58,022 nt of DNA, taken from NCBI GenBank assembly GCA_903858935.1, contig CAIOKO010000091.1:1-58022 (forward strand), in the 5' to 3' direction. Source of the stretch: an uncultured Schlesneria sp. GTDB lineage: Bacteria; Planctomycetota; Planctomycetia; Planctomycetales; Planctomycetaceae. Shown here one piece after another: positions 20,716 through 30,826 of this stretch (position 1 is its first letter; each line of letters starts with the position of its first letter). A program made the translations under genes and the position numbers. The notes below the pieces were generated by a model. It did no database searches. It had not been told where the DNA came from and saw only the letters and a list, made by a program, of their open reading frames with translations.

Positions 20716-21175
20716 GGTGTGATTCTAGCGTGACGTCGAGCATCATCCCAGCTTACCGTGAAAAGAACGCTCTTTGCGGGAAACTTAGTCTGATTTTTTG
20801 TATTGGATGACAATATAAACCAAGCTCGGGACCTGTTCGACCTGAAATTGTCATACAACTGAATGTGATTATCTGTCACACTGCCGCGGGTCCTCCAGCA
20901 ACTCACTTTTGTATTCTCAGCCCCTTGTCCGATTGAACAAAAAATTCCTGTTTGCCAAACTCCCCATTCCTGATACGGTCTGCTACAGTCAACCTGGAGT
21001 CCCGATGTCGTGTATTGGTTGCCTCACCATATATGCGTAAAAATCAATCGGAACTCAGTGACAGGTTGGGAATTACAGGTTCTCTCGATTGGAATTTCAT
21101 GTGGTGGAGAGGCGTCGACCGTTTACGGTCGGTACGGGGTATCCACCGCCTGACTCGGGATCAGAAACGATCAAG
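20716..21175. other. divergent promoter region between helicase gene and sucA
   Basis: No gene is seen in this 460-base spacer apart from an alternative upstream sucA start at 21089. It must hold the promoters of both flanking genes. I do not see a strong consensus promoter. Confidence 0.4.
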
Positions 21176-24094
21176 ATGAGTCCATCAGATACGCTTACGA
21201 GTCGCTCTTCACCGAAGAGTTCGGCATCTTCTAACGGTTCGCGCAATGGCGACCACTCGTTTACAGACTACGGGGGTGGAATGACCAGCCACGACTCAAA
21301 TCTGACGTATGTCGAAGCGCTGTATTTGGATTATTTGAACGATCCAAGTTCTGTCACGCACGATTGGCAGGTTTATTTTCAGCAAATCGTCGACAGCCAG
21401 ACCCGAGCGGGTGGAGAACTGCACGACCCGAGTTTGTTTCGGGCTCCATCGGTGGGGTCTGGAGTTGTCAGTCCGATTCAACTGGACTACGCAATTCTGC
21501 AGGAACGGGTTGAACGGCTCATTCGAAATTACCGCGTGATGGGTCATTACGTCGCAGATATTGACCCTTTGGGTCAACCTCGACCGAAAGTTACAGAGCT
21601 TGATCCGTTCAGTTGCGACCTGACGGAAGCTGATATGGATCGTCAGGTATCGACGATGTCCGCGTCAGGCCAGAATTTTCGAACCGTCCGCGAAGTCACT
21701 CAATGGATGCGGAACACCTATTGTCGGTCAATCGGCGTTCAATTCATGCATATTGATGACATGAGAGTTCGCGAATGGCTGCAGAATCGGATGGAGTCCA
21801 CCGAAAACCGGATTCAATTGACGCTGCAGGAACAAAAGCGGATTTTGAAGCGTCTAAGCGACGCAGTGGTTTTCGAAGAATTCATCCTGAATAAATTTAA
21901 AGGGGCCAAAAGCTTTTCTCTTGAAGGGGCTGAGACACTGATCCCTTTGCTGGAATTAGCGATCTATCAGGCGGCAGACCAGGGCGTGGAAGAAATTGTG
22001 CTGGGAATGGCACATCGAGGTCGTCTGAATGTCCTCGCGAGCATCATGGGCAAGGCACCGCGAGCCATTTTTCGTGAGTTTGCCGATCTGGACCCCGAGC
22101 TGAACACGGGCCGTGGTGACGTGAAATACCACCTTGGATACAGCAATGACTGGCATTCGGGTGACGGCCGAAAAATGCATCTGTCGCTCTGTTTCAACCC
22201 CAGCCATCTCGAGTTTGTTAACGCCGTTGCCATGGGTCGCGTTCGCGCGAAACAAGATCGAAACGGTGACGTCGCTCGCGAAAAAGTCGTCTGCCTCCTG
22301 ATTCACGGCGATGCGGCGTTCGCGGGTGAAGGAATTATTCAAGAAACGTTGAATCTCAATTCGCTCGAAGCGACTCGTATCGGCGGTACGATTCACGTCG
22401 TGGTGAACAATCAGATCGGCTTTACGACAGGCCCTGCTCAGGCTCGTTCGACCCCCTATGCGACCGATGTCGCCAAGATGCTGCAGATTCCGATTTTCCA
22501 CGTGAATGGAGAAGATCCGGAAGCAGTGGCTCAGGTGATTCGTCTTGCGATGGATTTTCGGCAACAGTTTCATAGCGATGTCGTGATCGACATGTACTGC
22601 TATCGGTTGCGTGGGCACAACGAAAACGACGAACCCTCGTTCACCCAGCCGGTCATGTATCGTCAAATTAAATCCCGCAAGAAAGTGGGACAAAGTTATC
22701 TTGATCAAATGCTGAAGATGGGGGGCATCACTGAAGAAGAGGCGAACCGTTTGCAGTTTGCTCATCGTCAGCAACTGGAATCCGAACTTGAGGTCGCAAA
22801 TGGTCCGAATTACGAGCATCGCTGGGATATGCTCCAGGGGACTTGGCGCGGATACCTCGGTGGAAACGAAGCCGGTATTCCAGAAGTCGACACGGGCGTC
22901 AGCGTCGACAAACTCGCCGCGTTGCTTGAGAAAATGACCGTCATTCCTGAGGACTTTCATCCTCACCCCAAAATCGTCAATCCTCAAAGTACGCTTGCGA
23001 TCATGACCAAACGGCTGGCCATCGCCCAAGGCAAGCAACCTCTCGACTGGGCGAGTGGCGAAGCGCTGGCTTTGGCCACGCTGAGCGTTGAAGGGCATCG
23101 AATCCGGTTGCATGGCCAGGATGCGGAACGCGGGACATTCGGTCACCGTCATGCGGTTATCCACGACTATGAAAATGACCGGACTTATATGCCGCTGGCG
23201 CATCTGTCACCGGATCAGGCGCCAATCGAAATCGTGAACAGCTGCCTGTGCGAGGCAGGCGTTCTTGGTTACGAATATGGGTATAGCCTGGATACTCCCG
23301 ATGGCCTGGTTTGCTGGGAAGCCCAGTTCGGCGACTTCGTCAATGTCGCCCAGGTGATCATCGATCAATTCATCGTCAGTGCCGAAGATAAGTGGAACCG
23401 GCTAAGTGGTCTGGTTTTGCTGCTGCCACACGGCTTTGAAGGGAATGGCCCGGAGCACTCGAGTGCCCGTCTCGAACGGTTCCTGCAACTGGCTGCCGAA
23501 GACAATGTTCAGATTGTCTACCCGACAACTCCCGCTCAGATATTTCACGTATTGCGTCGGCAAGTCCATCGAAAGTGGAGGAAGCCATTGATCGTGATGA
23601 CGCCTAAAGAAATGCTTCGCATGCGTCAGGCTGTCTCACAGATGAGTGATCTCGCAACGGGCACCTTCCGACGAGTATTGCCTGATTCGCTCGATCGCCC
23701 CGCCAGCGAAGTCCGACAGATTGTCCTGTGTTCGGGCAAGATTTATTACGAACTGGCCGATCGCCGCGAAGAATTACAGCGAAATGACATCGCAATTTTG
23801 CGACTGGAACAGCTCTATCCAGTCCCGGAAACTGAACTGGAACAGCTCCTTTTGAATTATCCAGAGGGAACCCCCGTCGTATGGGCTCAAGAAGAGCCTG
23901 AGAACATGGGAGCATGGCGATTCCTTCGAGTCCTTTGGGGCGAATCGATTTTCCGTCGATATCCTTTTTCGGGAGTCTCTCGACCTGCTTCGGCGAGCCC
24001 CGCGACAGGATCTCACAAAAGTCACGATATCGAACAGAACGAGATTTTGACGAAGGTCATTGGTCCATCGACAAAGGCATCAGGCCATCATTAG
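21176..24094 (+). CDS. sucA: 2-oxoglutarate dehydrogenase E1 component
   Basis: The enzyme decarboxylates 2-oxoglutarate with thiamine diphosphate and passes succinyl to E2 lipoate in the TCA cycle. ATG 21176 gives 972 residues; an upstream ATG at 21089 would add 29 residues of unlikely sequence. The N-terminal YVEALYLDYLNDPSSVTHDW segment matches the E1 E2-binding region, and FSLEGAETLIPLL and GMAHRGRLNVL are typical. The ThDP/Mg site is HGDAAFAGEGIIQE followed by VVNNQIGFTT, and the transketolase-like half contains LSPDQAPIEIVNS and LLLPHGFEGNGPEHSSARLE. It is the first gene of sucA-sucB-lpd. Confidence 0.97.
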   Translation: MSPSDTLTSRSSPKSSASSNGSRNGDHSFTDYGGGMTSHDSNLTYVEALYLDYLNDPSSVTHDWQVYFQQIVDSQTRAGGELHDPSLFRAPSVGSGVVSPIQLDYAILQERVERLIRNYRVMGHYVADIDPLGQPRPKVTELDPFSCDLTEADMDRQVSTMSASGQNFRTVREVTQWMRNTYCRSIGVQFMHIDDMRVREWLQNRMESTENRIQLTLQEQKRILKRLSDAVVFEEFILNKFKGAKSFSLEGAETLIPLLELAIYQAADQGVEEIVLGMAHRGRLNVLASIMGKAPRAIFREFADLDPELNTGRGDVKYHLGYSNDWHSGDGRKMHLSLCFNPSHLEFVNAVAMGRVRAKQDRNGDVAREKVVCLLIHGDAAFAGEGIIQETLNLNSLEATRIGGTIHVVVNNQIGFTTGPAQARSTPYATDVAKMLQIPIFHVNGEDPEAVAQVIRLAMDFRQQFHSDVVIDMYCYRLRGHNENDEPSFTQPVMYRQIKSRKKVGQSYLDQMLKMGGITEEEANRLQFAHRQQLESELEVANGPNYEHRWDMLQGTWRGYLGGNEAGIPEVDTGVSVDKLAALLEKMTVIPEDFHPHPKIVNPQSTLAIMTKRLAIAQGKQPLDWASGEALALATLSVEGHRIRLHGQDAERGTFGHRHAVIHDYENDRTYMPLAHLSPDQAPIEIVNSCLCEAGVLGYEYGYSLDTPDGLVCWEAQFGDFVNVAQVIIDQFIVSAEDKWNRLSGLVLLLPHGFEGNGPEHSSARLERFLQLAAEDNVQIVYPTTPAQIFHVLRRQVHRKWRKPLIVMTPKEMLRMRQAVSQMSDLATGTFRRVLPDSLDRPASEVRQIVLCSGKIYYELADRREELQRNDIAILRLEQLYPVPETELEQLLLNYPEGTPVVWAQEEPENMGAWRFLRVLWGESIFRRYPFSGVSRPASASPATGSHKSHDIEQNEILTKVIGPSTKASGHH

Positions 24095-24145
24095 TTGATC
24101 ACGTTGAACAACCCTGTCCTGACAGGAAAAGGAAGACGAAGTCTT

Positions 24146-25384
24146 ATGACAGTCGAAGTGCAGCTGAAAAAGGGTGATTTTGGGGATTCGGTCTCTGAGG
24201 TCGTTGTTGTGGAATGGTTGAAACAAGTCGGCCAGTCGATTGCCGCCGATGGCGAACTTGTCGAACTCGAAAGTGACAAAGCCACAACCAAGTGGCCCGC
24301 ACCAAAAGGCGGGGTCGTCACCAAGCTGTTGTTTAACCCTGGCGACACCATTGAACTTCCCGCGGTGATTGCGCTGATTGACGAAACGGCGACGGCAGGA
24401 ACTCCCGCATCGATTCCGACGGCAACGCCCGTCGGACCCGCATCGAAACCTACTGGACAAACCGAAGTAAGAATCATGCCAGCAGCGGCAGCAGCATTGT
24501 CCGAAAACGGACTTAAACCATCACAAGTCACGGCAACCGGACCGGGCGGACGGATGTTGAAGGAAGATGTTCAGCGACAAGTCACATCACCATCGACACC
24601 ATCCACGGCGATTTCAAAGCCGGTTCCTGTCGCACCTGTTGTCGCCCCAGTCGTCGAAGCGGTGCGAGCGATTGCGACTGGCGAACGGTCAGAAAAACGC
24701 CAGATGATGAGCCCGATCCGGAAACGGATTGCGTCTCGGCTGGTGGAAGCACAAACCAATGCCGCTTTGCTAACGACCTTCAACGAAGTCGACATGACCG
24801 CCATCATGGACCTCCGCAAACAGCATCAAGACGCGTTTACCCAGCGATACGGGATCAAGCTTGGATTTATGTCGTTTTTCGTCAAAGCCTCGATCGACGC
24901 ACTACAGACATACCCGGCAATCAACGCTGAGATTCAAGGAACGGAAATCGTCTATCACAACTATTTTGACATCGGTATCGCAATCGGCGGTGGAAAAGGG
25001 TTGGTCGTTCCCGTTCTTAGAAATGCTGAACGTATGGGGTTCGCCCAGATCGAACAGGCAATTGCCGTGTTCGCGAATAAGGTGAAAGAAAATACGCTCA
25101 GCCCGCAGGAACTGACTGGCGGCACGTTCACAATCACAAATGGCGGTGTTTACGGCTCGCTGCTGTCGACCCCCATCGTGAATCCTCCGCAAAGCGGTGT
25201 CTTGGGAATGCACGCGATTCAGGATCGCCCAGTCGCTCGCGACGGTCAGGTTGTGATTCGTCCGATGATGTACCTGGCGCTGACTTATGATCACCGGATC
25301 GTGGATGGTCGTGAGGCGGTTTCATTCCTGAAACGAATCAAGGACTGCCTGGAAAACCCCGTTCGACTGCTGCTGGATGTCTGA
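24146..25384 (+). CDS. sucB: dihydrolipoyllysine succinyltransferase (E2)
   Basis: From ATG 24146 the 412-residue protein has an N-terminal lipoyl domain (lipoyl Lys in [10 protein letters not shown]), a Pro/Ala/Thr linker, a peripheral-subunit-binding domain ([20 protein letters not shown]) and a C-terminal catalytic domain with the [11 protein letters not shown] active-site motif. It accepts succinyl from SucA and transfers it to CoA. A TTG directly after the sucA stop (24095) could extend the frame by 17 residues, but GGAAAAGGA upstream of 24146 and the usual N-terminus MTVEVQLKK favour the ATG. SucA precedes it by 51 bases. Confidence 0.95.
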   Translation: MTVEVQLKKGDFGDSVSEVVVVEWLKQVGQSIAADGELVELESDKATTKWPAPKGGVVTKLLFNPGDTIELPAVIALIDETATAGTPASIPTATPVGPASKPTGQTEVRIMPAAAAALSENGLKPSQVTATGPGGRMLKEDVQRQVTSPSTPSTAISKPVPVAPVVAPVVEAVRAIATGERSEKRQMMSPIRKRIASRLVEAQTNAALLTTFNEVDMTAIMDLRKQHQDAFTQRYGIKLGFMSFFVKASIDALQTYPAINAEIQGTEIVYHNYFDIGIAIGGGKGLVVPVLRNAERMGFAQIEQAIAVFANKVKENTLSPQELTGGTFTITNGGVYGSLLSTPIVNPPQSGVLGMHAIQDRPVARDGQVVIRPMMYLALTYDHRIVDGREAVSFLKRIKDCLENPVRLLLDV

Positions 25385-25543
25385 CGCCGAATCACGAATG
25401 ATCTTGATGTTTTGACAGTCATTGGCGTTGTATCGCCATGCCGTCATAGCAACCCGACGCGAACACTGCCGTAAGTCTTCGCGTTGCTGCTCACAACCTC
25501 AAAGTTCATCTATCGACATGGTAAATGATCTGTGGAAATAAAA

Positions 25544-26929
25544 ATGCCTGAACATGATGTGGTTGTGATCGGTGCCGGCCCGGGTGGATATGTTGCTGCG
25601 ATTCGTGCGGCTCAGCTTGGAATGAATGTTGGCGTCGTCGAATTTGAAGGGGCATTAGGCGGAACCTGCCTTCGGATTGGCTGCATCCCCAGCAAAGCGC
25701 TGCTGGAAGCGAGCGAACTTTATCAGATGGCCCAGCATCATCTGGCTGAGTACGGCGTCGGCGTTGAGGGAGTGAAGCTCGATCTTGCCGCGATGATGAA
25801 GCGAAAAGACGGCGTTGTATCGACGCTGACGAACGGCATTGCCGGGCTGTTTCGCAAGAACAAAATCACGCGTTACACAGGCAAAGGACGAATCGCCGCA
25901 CCGGGCAAAGTGTCAGTCGACGGTCCGCAGCCCGTGGAACTGACCTGCAAAAAAATCATTATCGCGACAGGAAGCTATTCGGCACCTCTCAAAGGAGTCG
26001 AAGTTGATGGCAACCTGATCGGAACCAGCACCGAGGCGCTCGCTTATCCTGAAGTTCCAAAACACCTCGTGGTGATTGGAGCGGGCGTGATCGGCCTTGA
26101 ACTCGGCTGCGTCTGGTCGCGGCTGGGGTCAAAGGTCACCGTCCTGGAATACCTCAACCGAATTCTTCCCGGTATGGATACGGAGATCGCCACAGAGGCC
26201 CAGAAGATTCTGCAGAAGCAGGGTTTGGAGTTTCAGCTGGGGATGCGAGTAACTGGCGCCAAAGTTGTCTCGGGACGTTGCGTTGTCGAATGCGATGGCC
26301 AACCGCCGATCGACTGTGACCGCGTGCTTCTCGCCGTGGGTCGACTCCCCAACACGAACGATATTGGCCTGGAAAAATTGAATGTGGCCCGGAACCAACG
26401 CGGCTTCATCACGATCGATCCGCATAGCTTCGAAACCTCTATTCCTGGCATTTATGCGATCGGCGATTGCGTTCCGGGAGCCATGCTCGCCCACAAAGCC
26501 GAAGACGAGGGGGTTGCCTGTGCTGAGGGACTCGCCGGAAAATATTGTCACGTGAATTACGACGCGATCCCCGGTGTGGTCTATACCGACCCCGAGATCG
26601 CCAGTGTCGGCAAAACCGAAGAACAGCTGAAGGATTCAGGAGTTCCTTATCGAAAAGGAATATTCCCGTTCATGGCGAACGGTCGAGCCAAAGCGATTGG
26701 CCGGACCGAGGGACGCGTCAAGATTCTGGCTCACGCCGAAACCGATCGGGTTCTGGGTGTACACATCATCGGAGCTCACGCCGGTGACCTGATTGCAGAA
26801 GCGGCAGCAGCAATCGAGTTTGGTGCGAGCAGCGAAGATCTCGCTCGAACCAGCCACGCTCACCCAACCCTGTCAGAAGCCATCAAAGAAGCTGCATTCG
26901 CCGTCGACGGCCGAACAATCCACCTGTGA
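25544..26929 (+). CDS. lpdA: dihydrolipoyl dehydrogenase (E3)
   Basis: The 461-residue flavoprotein reoxidises dihydrolipoamide on E2 and reduces NAD. The FAD site is VVVIGAGPGGYVAAI, the redox disulfide is Cys42/Cys47 in GGTCLRIGCIPSKALL, the NAD site is VVIGAGVIGLELG, and the C-terminal HAHPTLSEAIKEA gives the catalytic His/Glu. A GTG four codons upstream is an alternative start. It lies 159 bases after sucB on the same strand, completing the 2-oxoglutarate dehydrogenase complex; it could also serve other 2-oxoacid complexes. Confidence 0.96.
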   Translation: MPEHDVVVIGAGPGGYVAAIRAAQLGMNVGVVEFEGALGGTCLRIGCIPSKALLEASELYQMAQHHLAEYGVGVEGVKLDLAAMMKRKDGVVSTLTNGIAGLFRKNKITRYTGKGRIAAPGKVSVDGPQPVELTCKKIIIATGSYSAPLKGVEVDGNLIGTSTEALAYPEVPKHLVVIGAGVIGLELGCVWSRLGSKVTVLEYLNRILPGMDTEIATEAQKILQKQGLEFQLGMRVTGAKVVSGRCVVECDGQPPIDCDRVLLAVGRLPNTNDIGLEKLNVARNQRGFITIDPHSFETSIPGIYAIGDCVPGAMLAHKAEDEGVACAEGLAGKYCHVNYDAIPGVVYTDPEIASVGKTEEQLKDSGVPYRKGIFPFMANGRAKAIGRTEGRVKILAHAETDRVLGVHIIGAHAGDLIAEAAAAIEFGASSEDLARTSHAHPTLSEAIKEAAFAVDGRTIHL

Positions 26930-27520
26930 TTCTTCATGCGCGTCGCGGGATGGGTTTTGGGTAGGACGGCCGATCGCGCGTTGAGGTTGTGTTTTTTTGG
27001 GCCTGTGCTTTCTGTTCGCAGCAGATGCTGTGGTGTTCGGGCTTAATTCCCACCCTACGTAAATAATCGGCATGCAGCGTTGTGCTATTCCGTGGCCGAG
27101 AAGGTCCGCGCCATCCATCTATTCGACGGGTGTAGCAAGTACGGAGCCCCAAAAACCGCGAAACTACCGCCCGTCAAATCTTGACGCCGTTTGATTACGC
27201 AGTTGTGTTGTCGTTGCAGATGTATCAAATTAATATATTTTTGTGTCAAAAAGCTAATATTTTTGCGCGTTAGCGGAATTGTATATGAAATTTGCAAGAA
27301 ATACCGAAATGTGATAGCTGATAAGGTTGACACGTCAAGTTCCGTTTTTACACTGCTATTCGCCCAACGGTCGACGACTAAGCTGCAGCAAGAATTGAGA
27401 TCGAGGGGGGCATTTCTGATTATTGCCACACAACTTTAGTATATGCGAGCGTAAGCGTGCGTATCTGTGAGGTGTTCGGGGCACTTACCGTTTGTTGTTT
27501 TTAGAAAAGGTGAATTGACA
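26930..27520. other. spacer upstream of the PEP-CTERM gene
   Basis: The first half contains sequence resembling worn dispersed repeat (on the minus strand CGTAGGGTGGGAATTAAGCC), and a plus-strand frame that reads partly like protein (AEKVRAIHLFDG) but has no start. The second half (27180-27350) is A/T-rich and carries a possible promoter. No gene is supported. Confidence 0.35.
27327..27354 (+). promoter_or_regulatory. possible sigma70-type promoter for the PEP-CTERM gene
   Basis: TTGACA (27327-27332) and TACACT (27349-27354) are separated by 16 bases, about 170 bases before the start codon. The match is by eye only. Confidence 0.35.
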
Positions 27521-28354
27521 ATGCGAGCTTTTCGATTTGCGTTGATCGCATGTGCGATCTTGTCGCTGGTTGGTGGTGTTCCTGGTATGACCTTCGCGGC
27601 AAACCTCGTCACCAACGGGACCTTTGATTACTCCGGTCCTACCAACACCGACAGTCATGGTGATGAATATGCCAGAGTTCCAACCATCACCGGGTGGAAC
27701 CACTACGCCGCTGGTAATGGTAACGCCCAGTACCTGTCGATTTACAACCCAAGCCACGACTACACTCCAGTTCCATTGTGGAATTGGGGCAATGCTCCCA
27801 CTGGGTCGGGCGGCACCTACACGGGTGGGTTCCCTGGCGATGGATACACCGGTAACGTCCTGTCGCTTGACGGCGATAGCACCTTCTGGTCAAACATTCA
27901 CCAGACAATCACCGGCTTGAACGCAGGTGATACCTACACCTTGACGTTCAAGTACGCTTACGGTCAACAAGCTGGTTCACCAGGTGTTAATACCAACATC
28001 CATGGTATCGTTAACTGGGGCGGATCTACCGGTGGGGGTTGGTCAACCGGTGGTTTCACCGGCGGAACCCGTTATACAACCACTGATGGCGACGTGACGT
28101 TCCCACCACAGTTCATCGGTTGGAACACCTTCACACAAGTTGTTACCGCCTCCAGCGCCTCGGAATTCCTCGGAATCGGTGCTGCTGGCGATGGTAATCC
28201 TCCTGTCATGCTGATCGCTGACGTTCAGTTGGTTGCCAACGACCAACCATCAGCAGTTCCTGAGCCATCAACGCTCGCTCTCGCTGGTGTTGCGCTGGCT
28301 GGCCTGGGTGTTTATTCAGCTCGTCGCCGTTCAATCCAGATCGCGACCCGCTAA
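27521..28354 (+). CDS. PEP-CTERM sorting-domain protein
   Basis: The 277-residue protein has a signal peptide (LIACAILSLVGGVPGMTFA), a Gly/Thr/Asn-rich beta-type body beginning NLVTNGTFDYSG, and a PEP-CTERM tail: VPEPSTLALAGVALAGLGVY followed by SARRRS. This tail is recognised by exosortase, which cuts after the PEP motif and places the protein at the cell surface, in association with exopolysaccharide in the bacteria studied. AAAAGGTGA lies upstream of ATG 27521. No exosortase gene is in the window. The body resembles DUF642-like or carbohydrate-binding modules only loosely. Confidence 0.9.
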   Translation: MRAFRFALIACAILSLVGGVPGMTFAANLVTNGTFDYSGPTNTDSHGDEYARVPTITGWNHYAAGNGNAQYLSIYNPSHDYTPVPLWNWGNAPTGSGGTYTGGFPGDGYTGNVLSLDGDSTFWSNIHQTITGLNAGDTYTLTFKYAYGQQAGSPGVNTNIHGIVNWGGSTGGGWSTGGFTGGTRYTTTDGDVTFPPQFIGWNTFTQVVTASSASEFLGIGAAGDGNPPVMLIADVQLVANDQPSAVPEPSTLALAGVALAGLGVYSARRRSIQIATR

Positions 28355-28384
28355 TAATTGCCTCTGCTTACGATTCGAATTGAG

Positions 28385-28425
28385 CCGATGGGCAATCAAG
28401 TAATTGTTTGCCCGTCGGTTTTTTT
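28385..28425 (+). terminator. rho-independent terminator after the PEP-CTERM gene
   Basis: CCGATGGGCAA pairs with TTGCCCGTCGG (one G-T pair), followed by a run of seven T residues. Confidence 0.9.
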
Positions 28426-28503
28426 CATTTGCACACCGTCGGAATCCCTGCTTGAATAGGCAGTTGCGGTTGGTTACTGAAATCGTCTACGGAGTGCGTC
28501 TCG

Positions 28504-29418
28504 ATGTTCGCTGACATCACCAGGCTCTCGTTATTGTTGACCGTCATTGCGGCGATTTTTGTCCCCTTGGAACGCCTTTTTGCGGCCCATCCGCAGAAAA
28601 TCTTTCGCAAGCAATTCTTTCTCGATTTAGGCTATTATTTTTTAAACAGCCTGTTGATCGCGTATCTGATGAGTGTTCCACTTGGAATCCTGATCTGGTC
28701 CATTCAACAATATATGCCCGTTGATTTTTTAAAGACAATGGCCTCGTTGCCGATCTGGCTCAGGTTGGTGCTCGGACTGGTTGTCGGCGAAACCGGGTAC
28801 TACTGGGGTCATCGCCTGTGTCATGAAATACCGGTGTTATGGGACTATCACTCGATTCACCATAGTGCTGAGTCGATGGACTTTCTGGTGAATACGCGGG
28901 CTCATCCAGTGGACATGATGATCAGCCGCATGTCCGCATTAGCGCCGCAGCTTCTGATCGGTTTGTCTGGTTCGCGTCAGCAACTCGGTCCGGTCGTTCC
29001 CGTCCTCGTGACGTTATTTGGTCTCGTTTGGGGGTATTTCATTCACGCAAACATCCGCTGGCGATTTGGACTGATGGAATGGATCATCACGACTCCCGGT
29101 TTTCACCACTGGCATCACACGCTGAACGGCCCGATCAATGTGAATTACGCTGCAACATTCCCCTGGATCGATTGGTTGTTTGGGACGATTTATCTGCCAA
29201 AAGACCTGCCCGTTTCCTATGGCGTCAATCCAAGTTTGCCGGGATCATTGCTTGCACAACTGGTCTATCCGTTAAGCCCTGACGCCCCGTCAATCCGTCG
29301 GCTGAAACGCATCAAGGACGAGACGCCCATTGTCGAACAAAGTAAAAGCGAAATCCTGAGCAATGAACAGGCAGTGAGTCTGGTTAATGTTGACAATGAC
29401 GGTAATGGGCTTGTTTAG
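28504..29418 (+). CDS. sterol desaturase / fatty acid hydroxylase family protein
   Basis: The 304-residue membrane protein has four or more hydrophobic segments and the His-box set of the di-iron membrane hydroxylases: HRLCHE, HSIHHS and HHWHH. Such enzymes hydroxylate or desaturate lipids such as sterols, fatty acids or carotenoids. The N-terminal segment is hydrophobic and the last 40 residues are polar. The neighbours do not identify the substrate. Family assignment is firm, substrate is open. Confidence 0.88.
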   Translation: MFADITRLSLLLTVIAAIFVPLERLFAAHPQKIFRKQFFLDLGYYFLNSLLIAYLMSVPLGILIWSIQQYMPVDFLKTMASLPIWLRLVLGLVVGETGYYWGHRLCHEIPVLWDYHSIHHSAESMDFLVNTRAHPVDMMISRMSALAPQLLIGLSGSRQQLGPVVPVLVTLFGLVWGYFIHANIRWRFGLMEWIITTPGFHHWHHTLNGPINVNYAATFPWIDWLFGTIYLPKDLPVSYGVNPSLPGSLLAQLVYPLSPDAPSIRRLKRIKDETPIVEQSKSEILSNEQAVSLVNVDNDGNGLV

Positions 29419-29489
29419 CTCATATCGGGTGAGTCGGACGGTTGTCCGGCCAGCTTACCAACACACCGTGTTGATCTACGAAAAAACAC

Positions 29490-30245
29490 ATGCCTGAGAC
29501 ATTGTTGGATGGACTGATCTGGCCCAAATCTCTGATTGGTTACGACATCACGCTGGCGACGGATGTGCAGAATCTTGCGCTCGATGAAGCAATTCTGGCC
29601 GATGTCGAAGCCGACCCGTTGATGGCGTGTCTTCGTATCTGGGAACCGACGGAATACTTCGTTGTTTTGGGGCGTTCAAACCGGGCGGAATCCGAAGTCA
29701 ACATTGAATCTTGTCAGGTCGAAGGAATTCCCATCCTTCGACGATCAAGTGGCGGGGGAACGGTTCTGCTGGGGCCAGGTTGTCTCTGTTACGCATTGGC
29801 ATTGCCGCTGACTGAGGCGCATCGGGCCTTGGGAATTGCTCGTCTGACGACGGAACTAATGGAACGGACAGCGGCCGGGCTGAACGAGGTCTTGTCTGAT
29901 GTTTCGGTTCGAGGAACGAGTGACCTGGTGTGGGATGGTCGAAAGTTTTCCGGTAACGCACAGCGATGGTTACGGAAATCGTTCATTCATCATGGCACCT
30001 TGTTATACAACTTTGATCTGGCGAAGCTGTCTCGTGCGCTTGCCCATCCCTCTCGTCAACCCGATTACCGGCAAGCTCGGCCACATGCTGAGTTCGTGAC
30101 GAATCTCGCGATGGATGCGGATTCCCTGCGAAGCAACCTTTTCAAAGCGTGGAATGCCACGCCATCGGCATGCCCTGCGAAATTGCTGGAAGAAACTCGC
30201 AAGATTGCCCGGTCGCGATATAGTTCTTCCGACTGGAAGCTTTGA
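29490..30245 (+). CDS. lipoate-protein ligase A family protein
   Basis: The 251-residue protein belongs to the BPL/LplA/LipB fold: NLALDEAIL near the N-terminus, RRSSGGGTVLLGPGCLCYAL for the lipoyl-binding loop, and DLVWDGRKFSGNAQRW with the conserved Lys. It attaches lipoate or octanoate to lipoyl domains. It could modify the SucB lipoyl domain encoded 4 kb upstream. Whether it is a ligase (LplA), octanoyltransferase (LipM) or amidotransferase (LipL) cannot be fixed from sequence. Confidence 0.85.
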   Translation: MPETLLDGLIWPKSLIGYDITLATDVQNLALDEAILADVEADPLMACLRIWEPTEYFVVLGRSNRAESEVNIESCQVEGIPILRRSSGGGTVLLGPGCLCYALALPLTEAHRALGIARLTTELMERTAAGLNEVLSDVSVRGTSDLVWDGRKFSGNAQRWLRKSFIHHGTLLYNFDLAKLSRALAHPSRQPDYRQARPHAEFVTNLAMDADSLRSNLFKAWNATPSACPAKLLEETRKIARSRYSSSDWKL

Positions 30246-30412
30246 AAGATTGATCCGCTGGAAATGTCGGTGCGGCCCGATATCTTCACCGCAAGAGAAT
30301 CAAAAGCGTCGGTCGATTGACTTGTCGCTCTGACTTCAGGATCGTTGCACTCTGTTTACTGTATTTGATGCTGGCATCCACATTCCCTCGCATATTTGAA
30401 GAAAGTCATATC

Positions 30413-30775
30413 GTGCCCAAGCTGACCGTTGAAGGATTTGGCGAATTCGAAGTCCCGCAAGGGAAGAGGCTGGTTCTTGCACTTTCTGAGGATGCAGGTG
30501 TTGATCAACTCCATGCTTGCGGCGGAAATGCTCGCTGCACCACCTGCCGGGTTGAAGTTCTTGCTGGAGATCCATCAGAAATGACAATGGCTGAAAAGAA
30601 CCTCCTGATCGCGAAGGGAATCAGCGGAGTCCGCTTAAGTTGCCAGATGCTTTGCGAGAACGACATCACCGTTCGGTGCATCAGTCGTGTGCAAGGGAGT
30701 GGCCGACCCGGCCCGGGCAACGTTCCCACAACGGAAATTTCTCCGCCCCCGGAATGGACGACGAAGGAAGCCTAG
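30413..30775 (+). CDS. 2Fe-2S ferredoxin
   Basis: From GTG 30413 the 120-residue protein is a plant-type/adrenodoxin-like ferredoxin. The cluster ligands appear in HACGGNARCTTCRVEV (C-x5-C-x2-C), with the fourth Cys in LSCQMLC. The C-terminus is a Pro/Gly-rich tail. An upstream start at 30317 would add a hydrophobic 32-residue leader that looks unlikely for a ferredoxin. It follows the lipoate ligase gene and could donate electrons to a nearby oxidative enzyme such as the desaturase-family protein, but this is inference. Confidence 0.85.
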   Translation: MPKLTVEGFGEFEVPQGKRLVLALSEDAGVDQLHACGGNARCTTCRVEVLAGDPSEMTMAEKNLLIAKGISGVRLSCQMLCENDITVRCISRVQGSGRPGPGNVPTTEISPPPEWTTKEA

Positions 30776-30788
30776 GCTTCTTCGGGTT

Positions 30789-30817
30789 TGAAACTTGACT
30801 CATTGAGTCAAGTTTCA
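30789..30817 (+). terminator. hairpin terminator after the ferredoxin gene
   Basis: A perfect 13-bp stem TGAAACTTGACTC with loop ATT lies just after the stop codon. The T-run afterwards is weak (AGTATTTCTT). Confidence 0.6.
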
Positions 30818-30826
30818 GTATTTCTT

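Noticed and set aside
21956-23203. Minus-strand open frame of 415 codons
   Set aside because: It is the antisense of sucA, whose protein is clearly conserved; the product has no recognisable domain.
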